53,476 nt of DNA from JAAYRQ01 sp035647235 (GTDB lineage: Bacteria > Bacillota > Syntrophomonadia > Syntrophomonadales > Syntrophomonadaceae): NCBI GenBank assembly GCA_964514235.1, contig CAZEPV010000013.1, forward strand, positions 1 through 53,476. The letters run 5' to 3'. Positions 9,432 to 18,314 of the stretch are shown here, one piece after another. Position 1 is the stretch's first letter; the number at the start of each line of letters is the position of its first letter. Under the pieces are notes generated by a model that had not been told where the DNA came from, did not search any database, and worked only from the letters and a program-made list of their open reading frames with translations. The translations under genes were made by a program, and so were the position numbers.

Positions 9432-9450
9432 TTTTTCTTTTGTTTTATAG

Positions 9451-9469
9451 GGGCGGTCTTTGACCGCCC
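9451..9469. repeat. REP-like GC-rich palindrome
   Basis: GGGCGGTC-TTT-GACCGCCC forms a perfect 8-bp stem in an otherwise AT-rich gap. No T-run follows on either strand, so it is not a standard terminator. It resembles two hairpins at 47030-47046 and 47066-47085 that share the GTAGGGGCG/TAGGGGCGG lead-in, so it looks like a dispersed palindromic element. Confidence 0.6.
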
Positions 9470-9484
9470 GCTACTTACACAACG

Positions 9485-9519
9485 TTTTACCTTTTACCTT
9501 TTACGTTTTACGTCTTACA
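9485..9519. repeat. Heptamer tandem array TTTTACC/G
   Basis: Five 7-base units follow one another: TTTTACC twice, TTTTACG twice, then TCTTACA. A related array lies at 44525-44552 at the end of mnmA. No function is visible. Confidence 0.65.
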
Positions 9520-9556
9520 TTCGACGTCGCACCAGCCAGAAGGAACGTCCCCGTGA

Positions 9557-10009
9557 CTAGTCCTTAGTTTCGCCGCCGCTAGTTACATTTTCCCAATCAA
9601 TTGGTAGTGGACTTTCGTCACCAATTGTAAACCAACCACCTGTACCTGGGCCACGGTTTACAGTAGCTTTTCCATCAACTATCTTGTAGTTTACACCATC
9701 TGGACCAGTAGGCCACCCTTGTAAGTAATCTGTCCCTATGTTGTTCTGAATTGTAGCCCAATCAATTGTAGTGCTTCCTTCTGTTATTTCTACCTCTTCT
9801 GCTGCAGTATATTGTAGTATAGCCCCATCAATAGTTCTTAGATTAGCTTCAACTGCGCTTCTGTTCGCCTTCTTTGTAATATTCCCATACACCGGCACTG
9901 CTATCGCAGCTAGGATACCAATGATAACTACAACAACCATCAATTCTACTAGGGTAAAACCTTTTTGGTTATTGGCTTTTTGCATTTTACTGCGTAATTT
10001 TATTAACAT
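9557..10009 (-). CDS. pilA: Major type IV pilin PilA
   Basis: 150 residues. A 17-residue basic leader ends in Gly and is followed by the classical mature N-terminus FTLVELMVVVVIIGILAAIA with Phe +1 and Glu +5. The globular part is short (~110 residues), with a C-terminal region rich in Gly and Asp and no disulfide pair, as in other Gram-positive pilins. GGAGGG lies eight bases before the ATG. Long gaps on both sides (143 bases to pilC, 231 to pilD) and a hairpin behind pilC suggest that pilA has its own transcript, as expected for the most abundant subunit. The promoter was not identified. Confidence 0.92.
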   Translation of the reverse strand: MLIKLRSKMQKANNQKGFTLVELMVVVVIIGILAAIAVPVYGNITKKANRSAVEANLRTIDGAILQYTAAEEVEITEGSTTIDWATIQNNIGTDYLQGWPTGPDGVNYKIVDGKATVNRGPGTGGWFTIGDESPLPIDWENVTSGGETKD

Positions 10010-10122
10010 AAGAACCCTCCTTAATTAACTTTAAAAATCTTAGCTGGGTCTCTTTACCGAGTTTTTGTTTATGCATCCCCCCTTTTGCTTTTTTTGGTAA
10101 AATTACTTCAGCTTATTTATCT

Positions 10123-10147
10123 ACAGTGTGCTTTTGCACAAGACTGT
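10123..10147 (-). other. Hairpin just after pilC
   Basis: Read on the minus strand, ACAGT-CTT-GTGC-AAAA-GCAC-ACTGT forms a stem with a 3-base bulge five bases after the pilC stop. No T-run follows, so it may be a weak terminator, a processing site or an RNA end-protector separating pilC from the pilA message. Confidence 0.45.
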
Positions 10148-10152
10148 CAGTT

Positions 10153-11370
10153 TTATACTACGGTGGTGATAATGTTGAAGACCGGTAAGTAAATGGCTAC
10201 GATAATGGAGCCCACTATAACTGCTACGATTATTATCATGACTGGTTCTAAGGATTTAAGTAAAGCATCTATAGCAAAAGTTACTTCATTATCGTAATAG
10301 ACTGCCATTCTTTCTAACATTTCATCTAGGGTCCCAGTTTCTTCCCCTACAGCAATCATCTGAGTAACCATGGGTTCGAAGGCCCCCGTAGCTGCTAAGG
10401 GAGCCGCGATGGTCTGCCCTTCGCGGATGCTTTCCTTGGCTTCGGCTATGGCATCACTTATGACCCGATTACCTACTACCCCTTTTAATACTTCTAAGGC
10501 ATCCAAAATCGGTACCCCCGATCTAATTAGGGTGCCTAGAATACGGGTAAAGCGAGATACAGCTATGCGATTTACCGCCTTACCTATTATCGGTGTTTTC
10601 AAATATAGTCTATCGAAAAATAGTCTGCCATCTGGTTTAGAGCCTAGCCATTTGAGCATAGCTACTAGGCAGACAATGACAATGAATATCCAAAGACCAT
10701 TAGCTCGAATAAAATAACTTATGCCTAAGAAAAAAGCAGTAAAAGCAGGCAGTTCTGCTCCTGAAGAAGTAAATTGTTCTACGAATACTGGCATGACAAA
10801 AGCTAGAATAAATACTACTACAATCACCGCTACACTTAATATCATTATAGGATAAATAGAAGCTGATTTAACCTTAGAATTTATCTCCCTATCCCGTTCT
10901 AAGGTATCGGCTAAACGGCTGAGGATTGTATCTAGGGTACCCCCAGTTTCCCCTGCGGCTACCATGCTGACATACATAGGAGAAAAAATCTTGGGATGTC
11001 TGCCCATACATTCGTTTAAAGCTAAACCAGCCTCTAGGTTAGTATGAATATCAATTATAGCCTTGCGTAACATGGTGTTCTTTGTCTGCTCCTCTAATAT
11101 ATTAAGACTTCTCACAATGGGCAAACCCGCACTAATCATAGTCGATAGTTGCCGAGTAAATAGGGATAAATCATTTATTTTTACACTTTGAAATAAGTCT
11201 ATATTAATAGAGGCTTTTTGAGCCGCCTCTTTATCCCTATCTTCCTTTATTTCTAAGATAGTTAAGTTTTGGGCTTGTAAGGCGTCAATCAGCAAATTGC
11301 GATTATCTGCCTCTAAGCTGCCTTTCACTATTTCCCCAGTAGCATTTAAGGCTCGATAAGAAAATATCAT
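10153..11370 (-). CDS. pilC: Type IV pilus inner-membrane platform protein PilC
   Basis: 405 residues, the usual PilC/GspF length, with two repeated GspF domains (~70-195 and ~270-400). The first has LSLFTRQLSTMISAGLPIVRSL and the second FTRILGTLIRSGVPILDAL. Membrane helices lie near 172-195, 215-240 and 378-400. PilC couples the PilB and PilT motors to pilin addition and removal in the membrane. GGAGGATAAT precedes the ATG. It lies 22 bases after pilT. Confidence 0.95.
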   Translation of the reverse strand: MIFSYRALNATGEIVKGSLEADNRNLLIDALQAQNLTILEIKEDRDKEAAQKASINIDLFQSVKINDLSLFTRQLSTMISAGLPIVRSLNILEEQTKNTMLRKAIIDIHTNLEAGLALNECMGRHPKIFSPMYVSMVAAGETGGTLDTILSRLADTLERDREINSKVKSASIYPIMILSVAVIVVVFILAFVMPVFVEQFTSSGAELPAFTAFFLGISYFIRANGLWIFIVIVCLVAMLKWLGSKPDGRLFFDRLYLKTPIIGKAVNRIAVSRFTRILGTLIRSGVPILDALEVLKGVVGNRVISDAIAEAKESIREGQTIAAPLAATGAFEPMVTQMIAVGEETGTLDEMLERMAVYYDNEVTFAIDALLKSLEPVMIIIVAVIVGSIIVAIYLPVFNIITTVV

Positions 11371-11392
11371 ATTATCCTCCTTCCCCTATTAG

Positions 11393-12448
11393 CTAATTAG
11401 GGTTAATGGTACGCTTGCTGACTTCCTCAGGAGTAATTAGCCCCCTATCCAAAAATCCTTTTAGGGATTTTTCCATGGTAACCATGCCCAAGGCCTGCCC
11501 AGTTTGCATAACTGTATGCAATTGGAAGGCTTTATTTTCCCTGATTAGATTACGCACTGCTGGATTAGCCACTAGTACTTCGCAAGCTAATACCCGCCCT
11601 TGTCCATCAGCCCGCGGTATTAGTTGTTGGGATATAATCCCTAACAGGGTGTTAGCTAGTTGTATTCTAATCTGGTCTTGTTGGTGGGGAGGGAAAACAT
11701 CCACTATCCTCTCTACGGTTTGTACCGCATTAGAGGCATGCAGGGTCGCCATAACTAAGTGGCCCGTTTCCGCTGCAGTCATGGCAATAGATATAGTTTC
11801 TAAATCCCGCATTTCCCCCACCAAGATTACATCGGGGTCTTGGCGGAGGGCCGAACGTAGTCCTTGAGCAAAAGTCGGACAATCGGTACCTATCTCCCGT
11901 TGATTTACTAGGCAGGTACCATGCTTATGTAAATATTCAATCGGATCTTCTAGGGTTATAATATTGCCACTAATGGTATTATTGATCAAATCAATCATGG
12001 CTGCTAAAGAAGTAGATTTACCGCTGCCCGTAGGTCCAGTAACTAGGATAAGTCCACTACCTTTTAAGGGCAACTCTTTACATACTGGAGGTAAACCTAG
12101 ATCATCAATATGGGGAACATCCATAGGTATTAAACGGATGGCAATGGCATATGATCCCCGCTGGGTATAGACATTAACTCTTACTCGACCTATGCCTGGA
12201 AAGGACATGGAAAAGTCGGCATGTCCCTGCTCATCAATTTGACGTAGTATTTTATCATCCTTCATTAATTCCCGCCCGAATTTATAGGTATCCGGGGGAG
12301 TTAAAATGGGGTAATCATCCATATTAATTAACTTTCCATTAATGCGCATACTGGGAGAACGCATTACAGTCAAGTGTATGTCAGATGCCCCCCGCTCCGC
12401 TCCCACTCGCACTAAGTCTTCTACATTTAATATTTCAAAACTAGCCAC
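11393..12448 (-). CDS. pilT: Pilus retraction ATPase PilT
   Basis: 351 residues. Walker A is GPTGSGKS at 138-145; the Asp box (TLEDPIEYLHK), Walker B (VILVGEMRDLETI) and His box (MATLHASNAVQTVERIVD) follow. Near the C-terminus VRNLIRENKAFQLHTVMQTG matches the AIRNLIRE motif that separates true PilT from PilB-like motors, so pili should be retractable (twitching or DNA uptake). It starts at GTG 12448 and overlaps the end of pilB by eight bases, so translation is probably coupled. Confidence 0.95.
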   Translation of the reverse strand: MASFEILNVEDLVRVGAERGASDIHLTVMRSPSMRINGKLINMDDYPILTPPDTYKFGRELMKDDKILRQIDEQGHADFSMSFPGIGRVRVNVYTQRGSYAIAIRLIPMDVPHIDDLGLPPVCKELPLKGSGLILVTGPTGSGKSTSLAAMIDLINNTISGNIITLEDPIEYLHKHGTCLVNQREIGTDCPTFAQGLRSALRQDPDVILVGEMRDLETISIAMTAAETGHLVMATLHASNAVQTVERIVDVFPPHQQDQIRIQLANTLLGIISQQLIPRADGQGRVLACEVLVANPAVRNLIRENKAFQLHTVMQTGQALGMVTMEKSLKGFLDRGLITPEEVSKRTINPN

Positions 12449-14129
12449 CTAAAAGCACCCCTTTCATTACTTCTTGCAGGGAAGTAATCCCTTGCAAAGC
12501 CTTGTTTATGCCATCTTGCCTCATAGTTACCATGCCTTCTTTTATAGCTATTTCTTCAAGTTCATTTTCGGATTGGATTTTATTGGTTATAGCTTTGCGC
12601 ATTTCTGTTCCTACTACTAGGATTTCCTGTAGGGCCATGCGGCCTGAATAACCAGATTGACGACACATATTGCAGCCGACTGGTGCATAAAATTCTTGCC
12701 CGATATATTCTTGCATATTCAATTGAACAGATGTCTCTTCATCTAATTCGTAAGCTTCACAACAGTTTCTACATAAACGCCTAATCAAACGTTGTGATGC
12801 TATTCCTGCCAAGGAAGATGATAATAAATAGTTTTCAATTCCCATATTTACCATACGGGCGACTGTGCCTGCTGCACTATTAGTATGCAAGGTAGAGAAA
12901 AATAAATGTCCAGTCAAGGCAGCCCTGACACCTAAGCTTGCAGTTTCTTCATCGCGCATTTCCCCTACCATTATGATATCTGGGTCTTGGCGAAGTATAG
13001 AGCGCAAGCCAGTTGGGAAGGTAAGCCCCGCTTTAGTATTTATCTGAACTTGGGTAATACCTGCTAAACTGTATTCTACCGGATCTTCTAGGGTAATAAT
13101 GTTACGGTTAGGATTATTTAATTCGGTTAATACACTATATAAAGTAGTAGTTTTACCTGACCCCGTTGGACCAGTAACAATCACCATGCCATAGGGTCTA
13201 TTTATAAGGAATCTAATTCTTTCTTCATTTTCGGAACTAAAGCCAAGCTTTTCTAATGACATTATGGCATTAGTGCGATCTAGAATTCTTAGAACTAATT
13301 TTTCCCCATGAATAGATGGTAGTGTGGAAAGGCGAAAGTCGATTTCCCGTCCATCTATTTTCATACGGGTACGCCCGTCTTGAGGAATCCTTTTTTCTGA
13401 AATATCCAAATTACCCATGATTTTAATTCGTGAAACAATGGCAGGATAAGATTTCTTCGGTAGTGACAAAACTTCCCATAATTCACCATCAATACGGAAA
13501 CGTACTCGCACATCATCTTCTAGGGGTTCTATATGTACATCTGAAGCCCCCCCTTGTACAGCTTGTTGTAAAAGAGAGTTGACCATGCGAATTACCGGGG
13601 CATCATCAGTTAAATCATGGTCTAGGGCATCTGTTTCAACTACTACTCCATAATTATATTGGCTTAGTTCACCTAAGAGTTTTTCCATTTTACTATCTAC
13701 CTGTAAGGCAGTGTACTGTTGGATAGCTGATTCCATTTCTCTTTCCGTAGCCATAACTGGCACTACATCTAATCCAGTTAAAATACGAACATCATCAATG
13801 GCTTGATAGTTAAGGGGGTCCGCCATAATCAGGGTCATCCGCCCTTGATTTACGGAAAGGGGTAGAACAGAATGCCTGCTTATCATACTAGTAGGCAGCA
13901 TTTTCACCAATTTCGGGTCAATATTCATGCGACTAATCTGCACTCGAGGTATTCCCAAAGTAAATTCTAATACCTCAAGTAGTTGTTCTTCAGTAATAAA
14001 GCCGAAATTAACCAATATTCTGCCCAGTTTTTCTTTACTGGTCTTTTGTTCTGCCAGTGCTTTTTCCAGCTCTTCTTTAGTGATTAAACCATTTTCTGTT
14101 AATATATCACCTAATAACTTACGTTTCAT
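12441..14129 (-). CDS. pilB: Pilus extension ATPase PilB
   Basis: 562 residues. The N-terminus holds two MshEN-type repeats (LLGDILTENGLITKEELEKA, residues 5-24, and KLGRILVNFGFITEEQLLEV, 34-53), a fold known to bind cyclic di-GMP in some PilB/MshE motors. Walker A is GPTGSGKTT at 320-328; the Asp box, Walker B (IIMVGEMRDEETA) and His box (FSTLHTNSAAGTVARMV) follow. The tetracysteine zinc site of PilB is present (CRNC and CNMC). It powers pilin addition. AGGAG lies 11 bases before the ATG. It heads the pilus operon behind a 382-base gap. Confidence 0.95.
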   Translation of the reverse strand: MKRKLLGDILTENGLITKEELEKALAEQKTSKEKLGRILVNFGFITEEQLLEVLEFTLGIPRVQISRMNIDPKLVKMLPTSMISRHSVLPLSVNQGRMTLIMADPLNYQAIDDVRILTGLDVVPVMATEREMESAIQQYTALQVDSKMEKLLGELSQYNYGVVVETDALDHDLTDDAPVIRMVNSLLQQAVQGGASDVHIEPLEDDVRVRFRIDGELWEVLSLPKKSYPAIVSRIKIMGNLDISEKRIPQDGRTRMKIDGREIDFRLSTLPSIHGEKLVLRILDRTNAIMSLEKLGFSSENEERIRFLINRPYGMVIVTGPTGSGKTTTLYSVLTELNNPNRNIITLEDPVEYSLAGITQVQINTKAGLTFPTGLRSILRQDPDIIMVGEMRDEETASLGVRAALTGHLFFSTLHTNSAAGTVARMVNMGIENYLLSSSLAGIASQRLIRRLCRNCCEAYELDEETSVQLNMQEYIGQEFYAPVGCNMCRQSGYSGRMALQEILVVGTEMRKAITNKIQSENELEEIAIKEGMVTMRQDGINKALQGITSLQEVMKGVLLGG

Positions 14130-14511
14130 TTCTTTATTTATCTCCTTTAAACGGGTTGCATATATTATATGTATTAGGACAATTTTTTGCTTTTAAAACA
14201 CCCTTGTTCATGGGCCTATAGTCCCGATTAGGTGGTTGCTTCATGATTATTCATGATATATCTGTCTCTGCTTCCATATAATTGATTCTCTAAAGTGATT
14301 CTTCACGTTTCCGATAAATCCTGCTTTTTAATTCAAAAAAGTATTATATCTGATGTTTTTTTCAGTGGGATATTGATCAATTATCAACACTCGCTAGGTA
14401 GGACGTTTGGCCAGGGACTTCTTAATTAAGAAGGTTGAGCAAAACCATTTATTTAATATGGATTTGCTTTAATTTTTAATATTCAAGATAAAAGTGGGAT
14501 AAAAAGGGGAT
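14130..14511 (-). other. 382-base gap between aroB and pilB
   Basis: No open frame or known RNA motif is seen. It holds several dyads: GGGACTA/TAGGCCC around 14210-14225 (one mismatch), GATATTGATCAATTATC at 14369-14385, a perfect 16-base palindrome CTTCTTAATTAAGAAG at 14418-14433, and a hairpin at 14438-14468 with 11-base arms AGCAAAACCAT/ATGGATTTGCT (one mismatch). The pilB promoter and any 5' leader must lie here. I looked for cyclic di-GMP riboswitch signatures and found none. Confidence 0.5.
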
Positions 14512-15600
14512 TTATATAGCTAATGAAGTGTTTATGGCCTTAATTACCTTTTCCTGAGGAATATCATGTTCAATGGCATAATTCCCGATACCTTGCGGTA
14601 ATATAAATGTTAATTTTTCACCGCTTACTTTTTTGTCAGTCAACATAGCCCTATATATTTCTGGAGCTGGCCAATTGGGGAAATTCTGATAGATCTTTAG
14701 CTTTTTAAAAAGGTTTATAATTTGGTTAAAATCCATTTTGGTTAAATAGTTTAATTCCACAGCTAAATTACAAGCCGCAATTATGCCCATTATGACTGCT
14801 TCTCCATGCCTATACCTACCATAACCAGATATGCTTTCAATGGCATGTCCAAAAGTATGCCCTAGATTTAATATGGCCCTTAGGCCGATTTCTTTTTCAT
14901 CCTGGGTCACGATATCGCTTTTGATTTGGCAGGACTTATTTATTATAGTAGCCAGAATAGAATCAGACTTTTCTTTGATTAAATCAGTATTTTCCTCTAA
15001 TAAATTGAAAAATTCTAAATCGTAAATTATGCCGTATTTACAAACTTCACCAAGCCCGCTAACATAATCACGTTCATCTAGGGTATGCAGTGTATCCGTA
15101 TCAGCTATTACTAATTTAGGCTGATGAAAAGCACCTATCATGTTTTTGCTTAAAGGGTGGTTGATAGCGACTTTACCACCTACACTACTATCTACTTGGG
15201 CTAATAGGCTGGTAGGTATTTGTATAAATGGGATACCCCTTTGGTAAATTGCTGCTGCAAAACCAGCGATATCACCAATGACCCCACCGCCTATGGCTAT
15301 AATGGCACTGCTGCGCTCTAGCCGATATTCAATACACTTATCAATAATGTGCATGGTTTGGCTTATATTCTTGTATTCCTCCCCATCGGGTATAATATGG
15401 GTAAAGACTTGTAAGCCGGCATTTTCAAGCGAGCCGACTAGCTTGTCCCCATATAGGGGAAAAATAGTAGAATTGCTGATTACCATTACTTTAGAAGTCT
15501 TAAGAACTTGTTTTATATAATAACCCGATTCTCCAAGTAGATTAGAACCGATTAAAATTTTGTAGGAATTGGCTCCTAAATTGACCGATAAAGTCTGCAT
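14512..15600 (-). CDS. aroB: 3-dehydroquinate synthase
   Basis: 362 residues, normal for AroB, which turns DAHP into 3-dehydroquinate (step 2 of the shikimate pathway) with NAD and zinc. Visible are the NAD-binding and family core around residues 103-148 (IGGGVIGDIAGFAAAIYQRG, then PTSLLAQVDSSVGGKVAINH) and the zinc ligands in SGLGEVCKYGI and NLGHTFGHAIE. The ATG directly follows aroK (three bases between). Last gene of the aro run, next to pilB. Confidence 0.95.
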   Translation of the reverse strand: MQTLSVNLGANSYKILIGSNLLGESGYYIKQVLKTSKVMVISNSTIFPLYGDKLVGSLENAGLQVFTHIIPDGEEYKNISQTMHIIDKCIEYRLERSSAIIAIGGGVIGDIAGFAAAIYQRGIPFIQIPTSLLAQVDSSVGGKVAINHPLSKNMIGAFHQPKLVIADTDTLHTLDERDYVSGLGEVCKYGIIYDLEFFNLLEENTDLIKEKSDSILATIINKSCQIKSDIVTQDEKEIGLRAILNLGHTFGHAIESISGYGRYRHGEAVIMGIIAACNLAVELNYLTKMDFNQIINLFKKLKIYQNFPNWPAPEIYRAMLTDKKVSGEKLTFILPQGIGNYAIEHDIPQEKVIKAINTSLAI

Positions 15601-15603
15601 TTT

Positions 15604-16134
15604 TTATACCTTCCTCGACTTGTTTTTAATATATTTTATTATATCGTTTACTATCTTTTCTAATTCCTGGTCACTGGTATTAACCCGATAATCTGCATAA
15701 GCATAAAAGGGCTCTCTAGCTGCCAACATTTCCTCTATATCTTCAACCTGCATATCCTTACGTAACAAAGGCCGAGTACCCTTTTTGCGATTAACCCTTT
15801 CCCATATGTCCACTGGACTAGCCTCTAAACATATTAATATCCCATTTTCCTTTAATGCTTCCACATTTTCTTTTTGTAATAAGGTGCCCCCACCTGTGGC
15901 AATTACTACATTTTCCTGGGAACTTAGTTTTTTAGTCATTAATTTTTCTTCCGAACGAAATCTAATTTCGCCGTGTTTTCGGAATAATTCATTTATAGTC
16001 ATTCCCGTAATTTTTTCTATTTCTTTATCCATATCAATAAATTTTAATTTTAATTTTTCAGCTAGTTTTAGGCCCACGGTGCTTTTACCCGTACCCATAA
16101 AACCTATTAATACTATGTTTTTTCCCATTTCCAC
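15604..16134 (-). CDS. aroK: Shikimate kinase
   Basis: 176 residues. Walker A GFMGTGKSTVG (~11-21), the shikimate-binding Asp in FIDMDKEIEK, Arg in GEIRFRSEE, the GGG turn in VIATGGGTLLQ, and the lid Arg in KGTRPLLRK are all present. It phosphorylates shikimate at O3. The start is either GTG 16134 or ATG 16128; both lie inside the end of aroC, so the two genes overlap by 16-22 bases and are probably coupled. Confidence 0.95.
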   Translation of the reverse strand: MEMGKNIVLIGFMGTGKSTVGLKLAEKLKLKFIDMDKEIEKITGMTINELFRKHGEIRFRSEEKLMTKKLSSQENVVIATGGGTLLQKENVEALKENGILICLEASPVDIWERVNRKKGTRPLLRKDMQVEDIEEMLAAREPFYAYADYRVNTSDQELEKIVNDIIKYIKNKSRKV

Positions 16135-17300
16135 ACTCTTTTCATATAATCCCTATAATTACTATAGTTTTCTAAAATCTCCCCTAGGTTATCAAGACTG
16201 AATTTCTCTAGCAGGGCTGCAGCTAAACCAAAAGCTAACATAGCTTCACCTACAACTGCGGCTGCCGGAACTGCACAAATATCTGACCTCTCAATACTAG
16301 CCTCTTCTGTCTCCCAGTTTAAAATATTGACACTCTGCAAGGGCTTATATAAAGTGGGAATAGGTTTCATATAGGCTCTAGCCCAAACAACTTCACCATT
16401 GGTCATCCCGCCTTCTATCCCCCCAGCTCGATTAGTGGTACGATACAAGCCTTTTTTTTCTTCCCAAAAAATCTCGTCGTGAACCTGGGAGCCATTTGCT
16501 TGGGAATTTTCAATTCCTGCCCCAATTTCTACAGCTTTTATGGCTGGAATACTCATCAATAAGGAGGTCAGTCTAGCATCTAATTTCTTATCCCAACTAA
16601 CATGGCTACCTAGTCCAGGTGGTAGACCTACAGCACCAACTTCAAAGGAACCACCTAAGGATTCCCCCTCTTTTTTAGCCCCTTCAATCTCTGCAATCAT
16701 TTGCCCTTCTGCGGTCTTATCTATACATCTCACTGGTGATTCCTCTGCTTGATTAATTAAATTAGGATAATCGATTCCTTTTAATAGAGCAGAAGATATT
16801 TTCACCTTACCTATTCCTATGACATGACTATAAATATATATGTCAAAAGCAGCTAATAATTGCTTAAAAAAAGAACCTGCTGCTACCCTAGCTGCAGTTT
16901 CCCTAGCACTAGCCCTTTCTAATACATTCCTCATATCCTGATGATTATATTTGATTGCTCCAGGTAAATCGGCATGACCTGGTCTAGGTCGGCTGACAAC
17001 TTTTCTGTCTATTTCAGTACAGGGACCAGTATTCATAATACTAGCCCAATTCTTATAATCCTTATTCCCTATTATATAACTAATCGGACTTCCCAAAGAA
17101 ATCTGGTTACGAATCCCAGCTATGATTTCAATTTTATCTTCTTCAATTGACATCCTGCCCCCACGTCCATAACCCTTCTGCCTCTTGGCTAAATCCATAT
17201 TAATCAGGTCTTCTTTAATAGTTACACCAGCGGGAAAGCCCTCAATAATCCCAACTAATCCTTTGCCATGTGATTCACCAGAGGTAACAAATCTTAGCAC
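16113..17300 (-). CDS. aroC: Chorismate synthase
   Basis: 395 residues. The family signatures are seen: SGESHGKGLVGIIEGFPAG near the N-terminus, GRGGRMSIEEDKIEI, RPRPGHADLPGAIKY, ERASARETAARVAAGSF, and RAGGIEGGMTNGE. It converts EPSP to chorismate with reduced FMN. The step-6 gene aroA is not in this window. The start is GTG 17300 with GGAGG 8 bases upstream. Confidence 0.95.
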   Translation of the reverse strand: MLRFVTSGESHGKGLVGIIEGFPAGVTIKEDLINMDLAKRQKGYGRGGRMSIEEDKIEIIAGIRNQISLGSPISYIIGNKDYKNWASIMNTGPCTEIDRKVVSRPRPGHADLPGAIKYNHQDMRNVLERASARETAARVAAGSFFKQLLAAFDIYIYSHVIGIGKVKISSALLKGIDYPNLINQAEESPVRCIDKTAEGQMIAEIEGAKKEGESLGGSFEVGAVGLPPGLGSHVSWDKKLDARLTSLLMSIPAIKAVEIGAGIENSQANGSQVHDEIFWEEKKGLYRTTNRAGGIEGGMTNGEVVWARAYMKPIPTLYKPLQSVNILNWETEEASIERSDICAVPAAAVVGEAMLAFGLAAALLEKFSLDNLGEILENYSNYRDYMKRVWKWEKT

Positions 17301-17312
17301 TTAACTTACCTC

Positions 17313-17819
17313 CTATTTCTTCTTTATGTATCCACCTCGGAATTGTTTAGGTTCCATTAAAACTACAAAAGCCTGCGGATCTTTTTCATAAATCCTATCC
17401 GCGACTAATTGAGCCATATTTCTTTTTATTATTATATCTAAAACTAACTTGGGCCCAGCTTTTCCAGAGGCTTCCCAACAAGTCACAGGAAAACCCTCTT
17501 CCCGCAGCTCATCCACAATAAAAGCATGTTCCCTTTCGATAGTTACTTGCAGGCCCCGATAGCCCAAGGCTAGCCTTTCTTCGATTAAAGCCCCGAAAAA
17601 TACCCCTAGGGCAAAGCCAGTACAAAATACGATTAATTTAATCGGATCATTCAAGGCTCCTACTACCATGCCTAATGCTACTGTATAAACTAATATTTCG
17701 AAAAAACCTATTATGGCCGCAGGCAGTCTGTCTCCCCTAATTACTAAAATCATACGAATAGTACCCAAAGAAACATCTATTATGCGGGCAAAAAATATAA
17801 ATAATAGTTCCCAAATCAT
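17313..17819 (-). CDS. UPF0316 (DUF2179-type) membrane protein
   Basis: 168 residues. Three membrane helices lie at ~3-22, 33-55 and 62-82, then a soluble C-terminal domain (LQVTIEREHAFIVDELREEG, LVLDIIIKRNMAQLVADRIY), the layout of the UPF0316/YebE family of Firmicutes. The family has no firmly established biochemical role; the soluble part resembles the DUF2179 domain of YitT-type proteins. AAGGAG precedes the ATG. It sits between a pseudopilin and aroC with spacings of 12 bases, so it belongs to the aro transcript. Confidence 0.8.
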   Translation of the reverse strand: MIWELLFIFFARIIDVSLGTIRMILVIRGDRLPAAIIGFFEILVYTVALGMVVGALNDPIKLIVFCTGFALGVFFGALIEERLALGYRGLQVTIEREHAFIVDELREEGFPVTCWEASGKAGPKLVLDIIIKRNMAQLVADRIYEKDPQAFVVLMEPKQFRGGYIKKK

Positions 17820-17831
17820 ATCATCGACTCC

Positions 17832-18314
17832 TTATTCCCAATGGGCAGGCGGTTGGTCTGAAATCCTAATACGTCCTGCCACAGGGTTAACAATAATATA
17901 GCGTTTAGTGCCCCGATTGTTTATTAGAGTAACCGTACCACTTCCACTCGGTGTTCCCGTTGAGGTAAAACCACAATAGGGGTTCTTATCAATACCTGGG
18001 GGAAAAGTAGTAGTTCCCACATATGTAATATCTTTTTGTAATCTATAACGGATATCCTCCATACCTGGTATTTGGGTATAGAAAACCTTGTAGCTATTAT
18101 CATTTACATAAAATTTCACTACTATAGGTTTTCCGTGTAAGACAGCATCACTCCTTGCTTTTCTAAGTACAGAAGCTAGAAGGTCGGCCTCATTAGTTAA
18201 TTTTTGATCATCTAAAAGTCCTACAAATAGGGGAAAAGCAATCGCCGATACAATTGAAAAGAGGGCCAAAACTAAAATTAGCTCTATTAGGGTAATACCT
18301 TTATTACATTTGAT
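17832..18314 (-). CDS. GspH/FimT-type pseudopilin with no normal start codon
   Basis: In frame with the body of this protein the sequence reads CNKG/ITLIELILVLALFSIVSAIAFPLF, a perfect prepilin motif (Gly -1, Glu +5), followed by a FimT/GspH-like region (ADLLASVLRKARSDAVLHGK). A stop codon lies at 18315-18317, and between it and the motif there is no ATG, GTG or TTG. The first TTG (18269) is inside the membrane helix and would lose the leader. The only codon of start type is ATC (18314). If the T at 18306 were absent, the frame would read MNKG/ITLIE from the last ATG of aroE. The cause may be a rare start, a frameshifted gene or a sequence error. It overlaps the aroE end. Confidence 0.65.
   Translation of the reverse strand: MKCNKGITLIELILVLALFSIVSAIAFPLFVGLLDDQKLTNEADLLASVLRKARSDAVLHGKPIVVKFYVNDNSYKVFYTQIPGMEDIRYRLQKDITYVGTTTFPPGIDKNPYCGFTSTGTPSGSGTVTLINNRGTKRYIIVNPVAGRIRISDQPPAHWE

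Noticed and set aside
9392..9519. CRISPR array
   Set aside because: Units are 7 or 10 bases, directly adjacent and without spacers; no cas gene is seen.
10010..10152. Cyclic di-GMP riboswitch before pilA
   Set aside because: The region has a G-run and a hairpin but none of the conserved motifs of either riboswitch class.
11406..11867. Long frames antisense to pilT, pilC, alaS and the AI-2E gene
   Set aside because: They lie opposite clearly conserved genes, have no family features and no ribosome sites.
14200..14330. 6S-like or other known RNA in the aroB-pilB gap
   Set aside because: GGGCCTATAGTCCC recalls part of 6S RNA, but no closing stem or central bubble could be drawn.
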